From positions 1,426,001-1,490,000 of the forward strand of contig NZ_CP076061.1 in the NCBI RefSeq assembly GCF_018729255.1: 64,000 bases of DNA, in the 5' to 3' direction. The translations under genes were made by a program, and so were the position numbers. The notes under the pieces are model-generated. The model saw nothing but the letters and a program-made list of their open reading frames with translations, had not been told where the DNA came from and searched no databases. Each line of letters opens with the position of its first letter. The stretch's first letter is position 1. The DNA comes from Cupriavidus sp. EM10. Its GTDB lineage: Bacteria > Pseudomonadota > Gammaproteobacteria > Burkholderiales > Burkholderiaceae. This document shows, piece by piece, positions 28,106 through 37,306 of the stretch.

Positions 28106-28378
28106 TTATGCGCCTTCGCTGTAGACGTCGCGCTTCTCGGTGACGCCACGGGCGCCTTCCGAGTACACATCGCGCTTTTCGGTCACCGAGCGGGCACCTT
28201 CCGAGTACACGTCGCGCTTTTCGGTCACGCCACGGGCGCCGTCCAGGTACGGATCGATGGTGCGGCCGATGCTGCCGTCCAGGCGCGACAGGTCCGACAG
28301 GGGTTGGGCAGCTTGAGCGGCGGTGGCGCCGGCCGACAGGCCGATGGCGCAGAGCAGGGAGAGGGCGAGGGTCTTCAT
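28106..28378 (-). CDS. small exported protein with 14-residue tandem repeats
   Basis: A 90-residue protein. A signal peptide (MKTLALSLLCAIGLSAGA, cleavage near AQAA) leads into about 20 residues with SRLDGSIGRTIDP, then three and a half copies of DVYSEGARGVTEKR. The protein stops inside a repeat (DVYSEGA). I do not recognise a family. The exported, charged repeats suggest a periplasmic or surface role. The repeat DNA is nearly identical between copies, so copy number may vary between strains. Confidence 0.82.
   Translation of the reverse strand: MKTLALSLLCAIGLSAGATAAQAAQPLSDLSRLDGSIGRTIDPYLDGARGVTEKRDVYSEGARSVTEKRDVYSEGARGVTEKRDVYSEGA
28112..28279. repeat. 42-bp tandem repeats, 3 copies plus a degenerate fourth
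   Basis: Units begin at 28112, 28154, 28196 and 28238 with an exact period of 42 bases, keeping the 14-residue coding period of the small exported protein. The first three are nearly identical; the fourth (encoding DPYLDGARGVTEKR) has drifted. Confidence 0.9.
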
Positions 28379-28580
28379 GGTTTGTGCTATTCCTACTTAT
28401 TGGCAGAGATCGCGGGTGGTCCCGCGGTGGCTGTAATGTAGGCGTCGGCACGTACCGGAAAAAGGGTAAATCCTCGACAGACTGTCCAGTCACCTGGACA
28501 TTAGGGGTTAACCCTAGCAATACATTTTGTGATACGGTGGCGCCGCCGCCACCGGCCTTCGGTAAGAGGTGAGTGGTTGC

Positions 28581-29131
28581 TTACACTACGCCGCGACTAA
28601 TGCCGGCAATCAGCATCAGCAGGATCTGGGCGATCACGAATAGCACCAGCGGCGACATGTCGAAACCGCCCAGGCGCGGCATCACGCGCTGGATCGGGCG
28701 CAGCAGCGGCGCGGTCAGGTGCCAGATCGGGCCGGCCAGTGGCGATTGCGGGTTGATCCACGACAGCACCGCCATGAGCAGCGTGACCCACATCACCATG
28801 CTGATGCCCCACTTGAGCAGGTTCAGCACGGCCAGGCCCAGGATAACGGGCAGGAAGGCCAGCGGATCGGCATCGAGCACCAGCGCGCGGCAGACCAGGA
28901 AGGCCACGGCGGTCAGGTAGGCGCCCAGCACGGTGGCCCAGTCGATGCCGCCGATGCCGGGGATGATGCGGCGCAACGGCCGCACCAGCCAGTCGGTGAC
29001 CTGGAACACCCCTGCGACACCGGGTTGCGCGATGGCAACCGGGTCAGCTGCATCCACAGGCGCAGCAGCAATGCCATGCCGAAGAGCGTAAAGACGGTAT
29101 CTAGCAGGAAGAGGATGATTTCCGTGAACAT
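28581..29131 (-). CDS. YggT family membrane protein (one frameshift)
   Basis: About 183 residues once restored, with two YggT units: MFTEIILFLLDTVFTLFGMA with LRLWMQLTRLPSRNPVSQ at the N-terminus, and a second at WGISMVMWVTLLMAVLSW with LLRPIQRVMPRLGGFDMSPL. YggT proteins are small integral membrane proteins linked to osmotic stress and cell envelope function. The frame breaks at 29009-29012 (CCCC), where PVSQG should continue with VFQVTDWLVRP; a single missing base explains it. It is divergent from a MarR-family gene. Confidence 0.87.
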
Positions 29132-29273
29132 CGGGCGGATTTCCCTTGAATACGTTAGAGGGCCGACAGGGTGTCGACGACCGCACAGATTCTGCCATAC
29201 CCCGCCGCCGCGCCCCCGTGGAAAATAAGGGTGGAATGCGTGTCAGCGCACCGGGCGCAGGCATGGCACCCCA

Positions 29274-29279
29274 TATAAT
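29274..29279 (+). promoter_or_regulatory. -10 element (TATAAT) before MarR-family gene
   Basis: A consensus TATAAT in CCATATAATGGG, 44 bases before the chosen MarR-family start at 29323. It argues against the upstream in-frame starts as translation starts. Confidence 0.5.
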
Positions 29280-29322
29280 GGGCGCCTTGTCCGATACCGC
29301 ACGCGCAGCCCCTTCCTCGCCC

Positions 29323-29790
29323 ATGCCACGCCCGACCGCTTCCGCGAAGTCTTCGAACGATACCGCCGCATTGAGCAAGCATGACTTCGAGGCGCTGTCC
29401 GATTTCCGGTATCAGTTGCGCCGGTTCCTGCGGTTTTCCGAGGATGCCGCGCAGTCCGAAGGCGTAACGGTGCAGCAATACCTGCTGATGCTCCACATCC
29501 GGGGCACCCGGGACAAGAACTGGGCGTCCGTGGGCGAACTGGCCGAGCGGCTGCAGGCCAAGCAGCATGGCGTGGTGGCGCTGGTCAACCGCTGCGAGGC
29601 GGCCGGACTGGTCTCGCGCCGGATCCATCCCGAAGACCGCCGCGTGGTGCAGATTCACCTGCTGGCCAAGGGCGAGCGGTGTCTGAACCGGCTGGCGGCG
29701 CTGCACCGGGCCGAACTCGAATCGCTGCGCGGCACGTTTCGCGTGGCGCGCATCACGGCCTTCAACGACGACGAGTCCGAACGCGGCTGA
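29323..29790 (+). CDS. MarR-family transcriptional regulator
   Basis: A winged-helix MarR-type regulator of about 155 residues. Conserved parts are GVTVQQYLLMLHI, VGELAERLQAKQHGVVALVN (recognition region), and SRRIHPEDRRVVQIHLLAKG (wing). The start is uncertain: ATG at 29323 (MPRPTASAKSS) is chosen because a TATAAT -10 lies at 29274. In-frame starts at 29263 or 29278 are possible, and none has a strong ribosome site. It is divergent from yggT and upstream of a lipoprotein gene, with 140 bases between. Confidence 0.82.
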   Translation: MPRPTASAKSSNDTAALSKHDFEALSDFRYQLRRFLRFSEDAAQSEGVTVQQYLLMLHIRGTRDKNWASVGELAERLQAKQHGVVALVNRCEAAGLVSRRIHPEDRRVVQIHLLAKGERCLNRLAALHRAELESLRGTFRVARITAFNDDESERG

Positions 29791-29931
29791 GCGCCCGGTG
29801 CGCCAGTCGCGCAGACGCCACCGCCGCGTTACAGGCGGTTACCCATCACAATCTCCGGTGACACCTGCCGACCGGGCGCGGCACTAGACTGCCGCGCATA
29901 TCAACACGCGCACTGTCGCAGGAGCCCCATC

Positions 29932-30684
29932 ATGTCCATCAAGATTCGCCCGGCCGCCCGCATGCTTGCCCTGGCCGCCCTGGCTGCCGGTACGCTGGCG
30001 CTGGTGGGGTGTGCCGCACCCTATGGCGCGGGCTACGGCGATGGCTATGGAACCGGCTACCAGACCGGATACCAGACGGCGGGCTACCAGGGCGCCTACG
30101 GCAATGCCGGATACGGCACGGGCTATGACAATGGATACCAAGCCGGCTATGGCACTTCGGGCACGCAGATCAGCGGCGCGCCGGCGTACCCGCAGCAGTC
30201 GTATCCCCAGCAGTCATATCCCCAGCAGACCCAGCAGCCTGCCTATCCCCGGCAGCCCGGCTACGACCAGTATGGATACCCGCAGCAGGCCCAGGGCAGT
30301 TATGACGGCACGTACGGCAATGGCGCCGCCTACAACGATCCCTACACGGTGCGCTACGGCTGGGTCGAATCGATCGAGCAGGTGGGCGGACAGCCGGCCA
30401 ACGCCAGCGGCGTGGGCGCGGTGCTGGGCGGGGTAGCGGGCGGCCTGCTGGGCCACCAGATCGGCGGCGGGCGCGGCAACACCGTGGCGACCATCGGCGG
30501 CGCGGTGGCCGGTGCGCTGGCCGGCAACGAGGTGGAAAAGCGCACCCACACCACGCCGGCGGCGTTCCGCGTGCGGGTGCGCACCAACGACAACGCCTAT
30601 ATGACGCTGACGCAGGCCAGCCCGTACAACCTGCGCATCGGCGACCGCGTCAAGGTGCAGAACGGCACGGCCGTCCCGTACTGA
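29932..30684 (+). CDS. glycine-zipper outer-membrane lipoprotein
   Basis: A 250-residue lipoprotein. The signal ends in the lipobox LALVGC (Cys near residue 26). It is followed by a long Gly/Tyr/Gln-rich low-complexity stretch (GYQTGYQTAGYQGAYG, then PQQSYPQQSYPQQTQQ), and then the glycine-zipper 2TM domain (GVGAVLGGVAGGLLGHQIGG ... GGAVAGALAGNEVEKR) typical of SlyB/PcpY proteins. The C-terminal DNAYMTLTQASPYNLRIGDR is also family-typical. The ribosome site GCAGGAG supports the start. The Tyr/Gln-rich insert is unusual for SlyB relatives and could be disordered or adhesive. Confidence 0.9.
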   Translation: MSIKIRPAARMLALAALAAGTLALVGCAAPYGAGYGDGYGTGYQTGYQTAGYQGAYGNAGYGTGYDNGYQAGYGTSGTQISGAPAYPQQSYPQQSYPQQTQQPAYPRQPGYDQYGYPQQAQGSYDGTYGNGAAYNDPYTVRYGWVESIEQVGGQPANASGVGAVLGGVAGGLLGHQIGGGRGNTVATIGGAVAGALAGNEVEKRTHTTPAAFRVRVRTNDNAYMTLTQASPYNLRIGDRVKVQNGTAVPY

Positions 30685-30704
30685 CCCCTGCCAGCAGACA
30701 CGCA

Positions 30705-30735
30705 AAAGCCCGGCACGAGTGCCGGGCTTTTTGCT
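30705..30735. terminator. bidirectional terminator
   Basis: AAAAGCCCGGCAC GAGT GCCGGGCTTTTT: a perfect stem with an A-run and a T-run, between the lipoprotein gene and the convergent dienelactone hydrolase gene. Confidence 0.93.
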
Positions 30736-30748
30736 TGGTCTGGCCGAT

Positions 30749-31465
30749 TTACGACAGCGCGTTGGCCAGGAACGTCAGCGCACGGCCATGCGCCAGCGCG
30801 GCCGAGCGCTGGTGATACGACTCGCGCGCCCAGCAGTTGAAGCCGTGGTCGGCCTGGTCGTAGACAAAGACTTCAGTGCCGCGCTTGCCGGCCACTGCCT
30901 GACGCACCTTTTCCACATCGTCCGGCTTGATATGCGCATCGAGCGCGCCGTAGTGAAACTGCACCGGCACGTTGATGGCTGCCGCCTCGTGCAGGTTGTT
31001 CTGGATGCCGCCGCCGTAATACGGCACCGCCGCATCCACCAGCCCGCGCGCCGCGGCCATGTACGACACCAGGCCGCCGAAGCAGTAGCCCACGGCCGCC
31101 ACCTTGCCGCCTTCGCCAATTTCCTTGCGCAGCGCTTCCACCGTGGCGGCGACATCCGACACGGTATCTTCCAGGTTCACGGCCTTGCGCAGTTCCATGG
31201 CCTTTTCCCAGTCCGCGCCGCTGTAGCCCAGCTCCACGCGCGGCGCCGACCGCCAGAAGACGTCCGGGGCCAGCACCACGTAGCCATCGGCCGCGTACTG
31301 GTCGGCCACGCTGCGGATATGTTCGTTGACGCCGAAGATCTCCTGTACCAGCACGATGCCGGGGTTGCCGGCTTTCTTGCCGCCGGGCGGCAGGCTCAGG
31401 TAGGCGTGGAAGCTGCCGTTGGCGGTGTCGATGCGGATCCAGCGGCTGTTGGGCGTGGTGCTCAT
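30749..31465 (-). CDS. dienelactone hydrolase family protein
   Basis: A 238-residue alpha/beta hydrolase of the dienelactone hydrolase family. The nucleophile Cys is in AAVGYCFGGLVSY, Asp in GALDAHIKPDD and His in DQADHGFNCW. Family enzymes open the lactone ring of dienelactones in chloroaromatic degradation, but many homologues have other ester substrates. Start at 31465 gives MSTTPNSRWIRIDTANG, the usual beginning. No chlorocatechol genes are adjacent, so the substrate is open. Confidence 0.9.
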   Translation of the reverse strand: MSTTPNSRWIRIDTANGSFHAYLSLPPGGKKAGNPGIVLVQEIFGVNEHIRSVADQYAADGYVVLAPDVFWRSAPRVELGYSGADWEKAMELRKAVNLEDTVSDVAATVEALRKEIGEGGKVAAVGYCFGGLVSYMAAARGLVDAAVPYYGGGIQNNLHEAAAINVPVQFHYGALDAHIKPDDVEKVRQAVAGKRGTEVFVYDQADHGFNCWARESYHQRSAALAHGRALTFLANALS

Positions 31466-31674
31466 GTCGGAAAACTCCAGGGTTTGTCGGGGAGGGTGCG
31501 GCGACCGCGAAGAGACCGCCAAGTGTGCCACCGCCGTGGCAATCGTGCTGGCGGACCGGCCGGTATCCGACCGCCAAAAAAATATGCCGGCACCCGCGGG
31601 AGGGGTAGCCGGCATGGCGGCCGCGCTTTTCAGCGCGGCGCAGGACTGCTTGACTGACTGTTCATCCGCGCTGC

Positions 31675-32094
31675 CTACCAGCGCATCTGCACATTCTTTT
31701 CACCAGGGCTGACCGTGGCGCGCTTGGACGTGCCCTGGTAGGTGGCCACTACCTGGTACGAGGCACGCGGCCCCTTGATCAGGCAGCGCGGACCCGTCGA
31801 GGTGAACTCGGCCACCTGCTGGCCATCGCGCATGAGCTTCACGTTGACGTCCGACAGAAACTCGCCGCGGCCGCCCTGCGTGAACAGCAGGCCCATGTCG
31901 TACTGCGAAGCCTCGCTGCGCATCTCGGCCTGCTCGTCGGCGGCCACGCCGCCGCACACATAGGTGAACGGGCCGGCCGTGGACGTCTTCATGTCCGCCT
32001 GGGCCGACATCGACATGCCCAGCGCCGCCGCGGCGGCACCGATGGCACACCAGATGCGTACCTGTCGACTGATCGTGGCGTTATGTGTTTGCAT
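31675..32094 (-). CDS. hypothetical exported protein
   Basis: A 139-residue protein with a signal peptide (about 33 residues, ending MSMSAQA-DM). The mature part has two cysteines (FTYVCGGVAA and GPRCLIKGP) that may form a disulfide, and a beta-rich C-terminus (RASYQVVATYQGTSKRATVS). I do not recognise a domain. A strong ribosome site (AGGAGGAAGCG) precedes the ATG at 32094 and fixes the start. It appears monocistronic. Confidence 0.82.
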   Translation of the reverse strand: MQTHNATISRQVRIWCAIGAAAAALGMSMSAQADMKTSTAGPFTYVCGGVAADEQAEMRSEASQYDMGLLFTQGGRGEFLSDVNVKLMRDGQQVAEFTSTGPRCLIKGPRASYQVVATYQGTSKRATVSPGEKNVQMRW

Positions 32095-32374
32095 CGCTTC
32101 CTCCTGCCAGGTTGACGGGATGGCGCGACGCGGTACCAGATGCAGCAAACGGCTGCAGGCCTTGGGGCAGGTTCGGGGCGGGTAATCCGGTACTGAGGCC
32201 TGGACGATGGCCTGTCGCGCATCCTCGGCGCATCTTCGGGATACGTACCTGAAGTACACACCACTGCACCCGGGGCGTCTGTCGGCGTTTGACTGATCTT
32301 CCTGCGGGATCGGACCGGAGGGTGGCCGGAACAGCGGGCAGTTCTGCCCCTATTCGTGCCGGCAGGCGACGAAT

Positions 32375-32402
32375 GAGAGGCGCCGACCACATGGCGCCTC
32401 TC
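32375..32402 (-). terminator. hairpin downstream of the phospholipase-D-like gene
   Basis: GAGAGGCGCC, 8-base loop, GGCGCCTCTC: a perfect 10-bp stem just beyond the minus-strand gene's stop. It has no strong T-run. It is the only structure I see in the 336-base gap 32095-32430. Confidence 0.6.
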
Positions 32403-32430
32403 CAATTTGCGGCAGGCAAGCCGGCGTGGC

Positions 32431-33039
32431 TCAGTACGTCGACGACTTCTCGAAGCGCGTGTGCCAGTTGTCGCTGTATGCCTTGACCACGGCGCTGTCG
32501 CCCCGGATCAGCATGCCGTTCTCGGCGTTCCGTTCCTGGGCCGACTTCGTGAAGTTGAACGACCCCGTGAACACGGCCTGGTCGTCGAACACCATCACCT
32601 TGTTGTGCGCAATGGCAGGTTTGGTGTCGACCACGACCGGAATGCCCGCATTCCTGAGGAAGGTGGCGCTGGTATAGCGCTCCGACGCCTGGCTCTTGTC
32701 GACGATCACCCGCACGTCCACGCCGCGCTGGTGCGCCTCGGCCACGGCCTTGGCAATGGGGGCGCTGGTAAACGAGTAAGCCTGGATCAGCAGCTTGTGG
32801 CGCGTGCGGTGGATGGCGTCGACGATCATGTCCTGGCAGCTCGGGCCGTCCGGGACGAAGCACAGCGTGTAGGTGCTGCCGGTGGCGAACTGGCTGGCCT
32901 GCGCGCGCGGGGTGGTCAGGGCATCGACGGCGCGGTCGAACATCGACGTGGTGCGAGCCTGGGCAGTGCCCATGACCGCCAGCAGGCCGACGATGCCCGC
33001 CGTGGCGAGCCGCCTGCATGGGAGCAAGGAAGAAAACAT
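32431..33039 (-). CDS. phospholipase D-like (Nuc-type) exported protein
   Basis: A 202-residue protein with a signal peptide (GIVGLLAVMGTAQA). It has one PLD motif, AIAHNKVMVFDDQAVFTGSFNFT (His-x-Lys, Asp and the GS-N segment), which makes it a single-domain, dimerising type like the Nuc endonuclease of pKM101 and Salmonella. SCQDMIVDAIHRTRHKLLIQAYS is the N-terminal strand-helix of the fold. It may cleave DNA or phospholipid in the periplasm. It is divergent from dodecin. Confidence 0.88.
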   Translation of the reverse strand: MFSSLLPCRRLATAGIVGLLAVMGTAQARTTSMFDRAVDALTTPRAQASQFATGSTYTLCFVPDGPSCQDMIVDAIHRTRHKLLIQAYSFTSAPIAKAVAEAHQRGVDVRVIVDKSQASERYTSATFLRNAGIPVVVDTKPAIAHNKVMVFDDQAVFTGSFNFTKSAQERNAENGMLIRGDSAVVKAYSDNWHTRFEKSSTY

Positions 33040-33249
33040 CAGGTTACAGGGTGGTGACGGGAATTCGAGGGCAGGCAGCGTAACAGGCCATGCGCCGATC
33101 CCGCAACAGGAAACGCAGCGGCGCCGGCCCGGGGAACTGCCGCGCCGTCTTGGGACTCGACTGACTGGTGCCTATGATGAAGGCATCGTGCCGCGGCGGG
33201 ACATGCTGTGCCGCCGCATCGACCCGCTCACGAACTCCTGGAGGAACGC

Positions 33250-33456
33250 ATGTCCGACCACACCTACAAGCTCGTCGAGATCGTCGGTTCATCCCCCGAC
33301 GGCAGCGACCAGGCCATCCGCAACGCTCTGGCCAAGGCCGGCGAGACCATCAAGCACATCGACTGGTTCGAAGTGGTCGAAACGCGCGGCCATGTCGCGG
33401 ACGGCAAGGTCGGCCACTTCCAGGTGACGCTGAAGATCGGCTTCCGCGTGACCTGA
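33250..33456 (+). CDS. dodecin, flavin-binding storage protein
   Basis: A 68-residue dodecin. The sequence [20 protein letters not shown] and the flavin-stacking Trp in [15 protein letters not shown] match the family, which assembles as hollow dodecamers binding riboflavin or FMN. The ribosome site GGAGGAACGC fixes the start at 33250. It ends 32 bases before the convergent TpsB gene. Confidence 0.95.
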   Translation: MSDHTYKLVEIVGSSPDGSDQAIRNALAKAGETIKHIDWFEVVETRGHVADGKVGHFQVTLKIGFRVT

Positions 33457-33488
33457 CGCGAAAGCCGGCGCTGCCGCCCGGTTGCCGC

Positions 33489-35164
33489 TCAGTCGAACTG
33501 GTACGACCACAGCAGGTTGATGCGCGGCGAGCGGTGGCTGGCGTTGGTCGGCTTGTCGCCCACCGGCTGGGCCACGGAGACGTCCATCGTGTAGAAGCGG
33601 CGGTCCGAGAACCGCAGGCCGATGGCCAGCGACTGCAGCGTGCGGTGCGACAGCGAGATGCTGTTCGAGTACACGCGTGCCATGTCGGCCACCAGGAACG
33701 GCTGCAGCGTCTTCAGGTACGTGAAGTCGACCGTGAACAGCCGGTTCAGCTCCGCCGATGCGCCCCAGCCCTTGTCGCCGGCCACTTCGCCGGCCGGGTA
33801 GCCAAGCCCAAAGAAGCGGCCGCCGAAGCTGATCTGCTCGCTCGATGCCAGCCGGTTGCCGCTGTACTGCCCGGCGGCCGACAGCGCCATGCCGAAGCCC
33901 ATCGGCAGGTCGTTGGCCTGCGACACCAGCAGCCGCGTGCGCCAGAAGCTCAGGTCGTTGAGGTTGTTCTGGCGATCCGCCCCAGTGCATCGAATCCCTT
34001 GTACACACCAAGCGTGGCACTGCGCGTGACGCCCGTGCCGCGCTGCAGGTATGACGCCTCGGCGCTGGCCACGCGCACGCTGGTGGACAGTTCCACCTGC
34101 CGCCCCGCGCCCGGCTGCACGGCCTGCGTGTAGCGTTCGAACTGGTTGTTGGCGTAGAAGCCGCCGGTCAGCGTCAGCGCGTGACGGTTGTTCAGGATCA
34201 CCGGATAGCTCAGCGTGCCGCCCAGCCGTTTGGAATCGTTCACGTAGCGCGATTCGAAGCCGATCGGGGCCAGCGTGCTGTTCTGGGGCACGCCGCGATA
34301 GTGCGAGGCCGTGATCTTCGCCAGCATGCCTTCGGTGCCCAGTGGCTGGGCGTAGGTGGCGGCGTAGTACTCCTCGTTGTCGCGGCCCTTGGGGAACAGC
34401 GTGGAAAACGACAGCTGCTCGCCCAGCGGCGTCAGGCTGTTGGTGGTGGCCGTGGCGATGGCGCGCACGCCCGGCGACATCCATTCGACACCCGTGCCGA
34501 ACGCAAAGGGCTTGCGCTTGACCTCCAGCACCATGTCGCACGCGCCGTCGGTGGTGGTAGGCGGCTGCACGGTGGCGTTGACCTGCATGCCGGGCTGCTG
34601 GGCGAGTACGTTGACGTAGTGCTCGAAGCTCTCCTGGCGCAGCGGGCGGTCCTTCTTCAGCTGCTCGGCGATCTTGCGCAGCCGCCCCTCGGCCGGGCCC
34701 GGCTTGCCCTTCACGGTGATGTTGGCCACGTAGCCTTCCACCACGGTGATCAGCACGTTGCCGTTTTCGAACGATTGCGCGGGCACGAAGGCAAACGACA
34801 GCGGATAGCCGGCGTCCTTGTACATCTGCGTGACGGATTCCGCCGCCTGCAGCAGCTCGGCGACGGTGATCTCGCGATTGGCCAGCGGGCTGAACCTGGC
34901 CGCCACCTGCTCGAACGGCAGCGTCTTCGCGCCCTCGATCTGGAAGTGCCTGGGCGTCAGGCGCGAGGCCAGCAGGTTCTGCAGCGCCGAATCGGGCCGC
35001 TCCACCTGCACGGTGACATTGGACTGGGCCGGCTTGCTGGGCGCGATGCTGGGCAGGGTCTGGGTAGGATCGCCCTGCACCGGGCCGCGTTCGGCGTGGG
35101 ACAGGCCGCTATGGATGACGCCGGCGCTGATCATCAGCGCGGCAACGCGATGGCGTGGTCGCAT
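33489..35164 (-). CDS. two-partner secretion transporter, ShlB/FhaC-type (TpsB; one frameshift)
   Basis: About 558 residues once restored. A signal peptide (MISAGVIHSGLSHA) is followed by POTRA domains (FQIEGAKTLPFEQVAARFSP; VLITVVEGYVANITVKG) and a 16-strand barrel of the Omp85/TpsB type, with the conserved loop-6 region near FGGRFFGLGYPAGEVAGDKG (an RGY-like FGL-x-x-P variant). It ends in aromatic NLLWSYQFD. The frame breaks at 33980-33983 (CCCC); one base restores FDALGADRQNNLNDLSFW. No haemagglutinin-type TpsA partner is next to it. Instead the upstream gene on the same strand, 134 bases away, is a low-complexity lipoprotein. Confidence 0.9.
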
Positions 35165-35298
35165 GGTATTACCCCTCGATGGAAAACTGCATTGCGGCTA
35201 TGAGGTCGCGTGCCACCGGACGGAGGGGATGCCGCTCCCCCGCCGCCCATGGGTGGCCGTGACGCTTTGCTTGGTTTGGGCGCCTTCGCGCCCTGGGT

Positions 35299-36648
35299 CT
35301 AGTGCTTGCCGCCGAGCGCGCCGGTCAGGCCGCCGACGAGTCCGCCGACCAGGCCGGTGACCGGTGCCAGCGGATTGGCCGGCTTGGTGCCGCCCGCCGT
35401 GCCGCCCGTCGATCCACTGCCGGTGGCCGGTGCATTGCCGCCGGTCAGGCCGGCGACGATGCCGGTGACGGGAGCCAGCGGGCTTGCGCCGCTGCCGCCC
35501 GTTGCGCCGCCCAGGCTGCTGGTGATGCCGCTGACCAGTCCCGTCACCGGTGCCAGCGGGCCGCCCGAACCGCCCGTCGCGCCGCCGAGTCCGCCAGTCA
35601 GTCCGCCAGTCAGTCCGCCGATGAGCCCGGTCACCGGTGCCAGCGGGCTGCCTGCGGCGCCGCCGGCCGGGTTGTTCACCACGCCGCCAATCGATGCCAC
35701 CGTGTTGCCGGTACCCGTGACGATGCCGCCGACGCCAGACACCACCGGCGTATTGGTATGGGTCAGTTGCGTGCCGGCCGTGGCCAGTGCGCCGCCCACC
35801 GTCGCCAGCAGGTTGTTGACCGGCTGGCCCAGGCCCGTGGCTGCGCCCAGCGTCTGCGTGCCGTTGGTCAGCGTCGACGTCAGCGGCACGATGGCCTTGC
35901 TGACGCCGCTGGTCAGCTGTTCCACGGGACCGGTCGACAGCGCGGTGCCCAGCTTGCCGCCCAGGTCGTTCACCCCGCCGCCCACTTGCGACACCACGCC
36001 GCCCAGCGGCGTCGTCACGGCAGCCAGCGGCGCCAGCGGGCCGGTGCCCAGGCCGCTGACCGCGCTGCCGGCGTTCGTGACGGCGTTGCCGACCTGGCTG
36101 ACCACGCCGCCGGTGCTGGCCACGGTGGTGCCCACCGGGTTGGCGGCGTTCGGCATGTTGCCCAGGCCCGACTGCACGCCGGTGCCGAGCACGCTGACCG
36201 CGTTGCCAACCGAGGTCACCACGCCTGCCAGGCCGTCCTTGGTCTGCGTCGACACCACGGGCACGTTGGCGTCCTTGATGGCATCGCCCACGCCGCTGAC
36301 CGTGTTGCCCGCGCCGGTAACGATGCCGCCTGCGTTGTTGACGATGGTGCTGGTCGGCGTCAGCGCAGGGGTGGTGCCACCGTTGTTGCCCCCGCCGTTG
36401 TTGTTGTTCCCGCCACCACCGTTGTTGTTGTTCCCACCGCCGCCATTGTTTGCGGTGTCGGTGCCACCCGTGCCACCCGTGCCGCCGGTGCCGGTATTGG
36501 CCGTATTGCTGGCGCCGCCCGAGCTGCCGGTGCCGCTGGTGCCCATCGACGTCGAACCGCTGCCGCTGGCGCAGCCAGCCAGTACCAGCAGGGACCCCAG
36601 CAATGCCGTCACGAAGAACTGCTTCGCGGAATGTTGTTGAGTGCGCAT
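35299..36648 (-). CDS. collagen-like/low-complexity repeat lipoprotein (paralogue A)
   Basis: A 449-residue protein. The signal ends in the lipobox LLVLAGCASG. A Gly/Ser/Thr/Asn-rich linker with TGTGGTGGTGGTDT and NNGGGG runs is followed by a 200-residue domain of VGN/GVG/LGxG repeats (GNAVSVLGTGVQSGLGNMPN, GGKLGTALSTGPVEQLTSG). The C-terminal tail has four copies of PLAPVTG(L/I) separated by Gly-rich spacers. It is a clear paralogue of the divergent gene at 37307. Similar proteins are named collagen-like triple-helix repeat proteins in Burkholderiales; their function is not established. It is upstream of the TpsB gene on the same strand and may be transcribed with it. Confidence 0.83.
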   Translation of the reverse strand: MRTQQHSAKQFFVTALLGSLLVLAGCASGSGSTSMGTSGTGSSGGASNTANTGTGGTGGTGGTDTANNGGGGNNNNGGGGNNNNGGGNNGGTTPALTPTSTIVNNAGGIVTGAGNTVSGVGDAIKDANVPVVSTQTKDGLAGVVTSVGNAVSVLGTGVQSGLGNMPNAANPVGTTVASTGGVVSQVGNAVTNAGSAVSGLGTGPLAPLAAVTTPLGGVVSQVGGGVNDLGGKLGTALSTGPVEQLTSGVSKAIVPLTSTLTNGTQTLGAATGLGQPVNNLLATVGGALATAGTQLTHTNTPVVSGVGGIVTGTGNTVASIGGVVNNPAGGAAGSPLAPVTGLIGGLTGGLTGGLGGATGGSGGPLAPVTGLVSGITSSLGGATGGSGASPLAPVTGIVAGLTGGNAPATGSGSTGGTAGGTKPANPLAPVTGLVGGLVGGLTGALGGKH

Positions 36649-36897
36649 GACCTTTTCCTTTTTGGATTTTCCCGACCCAGGTTCACGTGTGGCGCTTGCC
36701 GATTCTTTCGATGGCTTGCGTGACGTGCCGTGGCTGCGATGTATTGCGCAAGCGGTGTGCCAGTGGCGTCGGCCCTTGCCGGCCAGGCCATTCCAAAGCA
36801 GGGGCGATGCGCGAGAACGTACGCGTGGCAAGGCTTTGCGGCCAACGGATCAAACGCACGCATGAAGCGCGCGGTGCGGGCGCGCCGTGTGTTTCGC

Positions 36898-37035
36898 GTT
36901 ACGCGTTACGTAACGCCGGGTGACATGAGCGGTGACATCGACGACGTAGTGCCCCCTTTCACGGCGGCAGCCGGGCGGCGTTCTCCCGCAGTCCGGCGTA
37001 ACGCCGGCCCGGGAACACGTTACGTAGCACGTAAC
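36898..37035. promoter_or_regulatory. GTTACG/CGTAAC palindromes in divergent promoter region
   Basis: Within the 658-base gap 36649-37306, GCGTTACGTAACGC (36903-36916) is a perfect palindrome preceded by another GTTACG at 36898. GTTACGT-AGC-ACGTAAC (37019-37035) is a second inverted repeat, and CCGGCGTAACGCCGG near 36993-37007 is a third. These repeated cores between two divergent paralogous genes look like operators. No other gene is supported in the gap. Confidence 0.6.
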
Positions 37036-37306
37036 ACGGCGGCGCCATCGCAAGCCGCGCTCCAGGCAGGTTTTCCGTAGCTGGCCCGCGTGCCGCAAAG
37101 CCTTGTGCCGCAACGCATTCCGATCCGGGCCGCGTCGCCCTCCAGCGGTCGTATCGAACATGCGCTTGAGGCTGGCACACCGCTTGCGCTACCGGTCCGC
37201 AGCCACGCCAGAACAACCTGTCGCCGGCCGGGTCACGGCGAAGCGCGTGAACACAGCGGGCGTGAACACAGCGGACTCATACAGAACACACTCAGGAGAT
37301 CAGGAC

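Noticed and set aside
35299..36648. Paralogue A as the TpsA exoprotein of the neighbouring TpsB
   Set aside because: It has a lipobox and no haemagglutinin-type TPS domain; only adjacency supports the idea.
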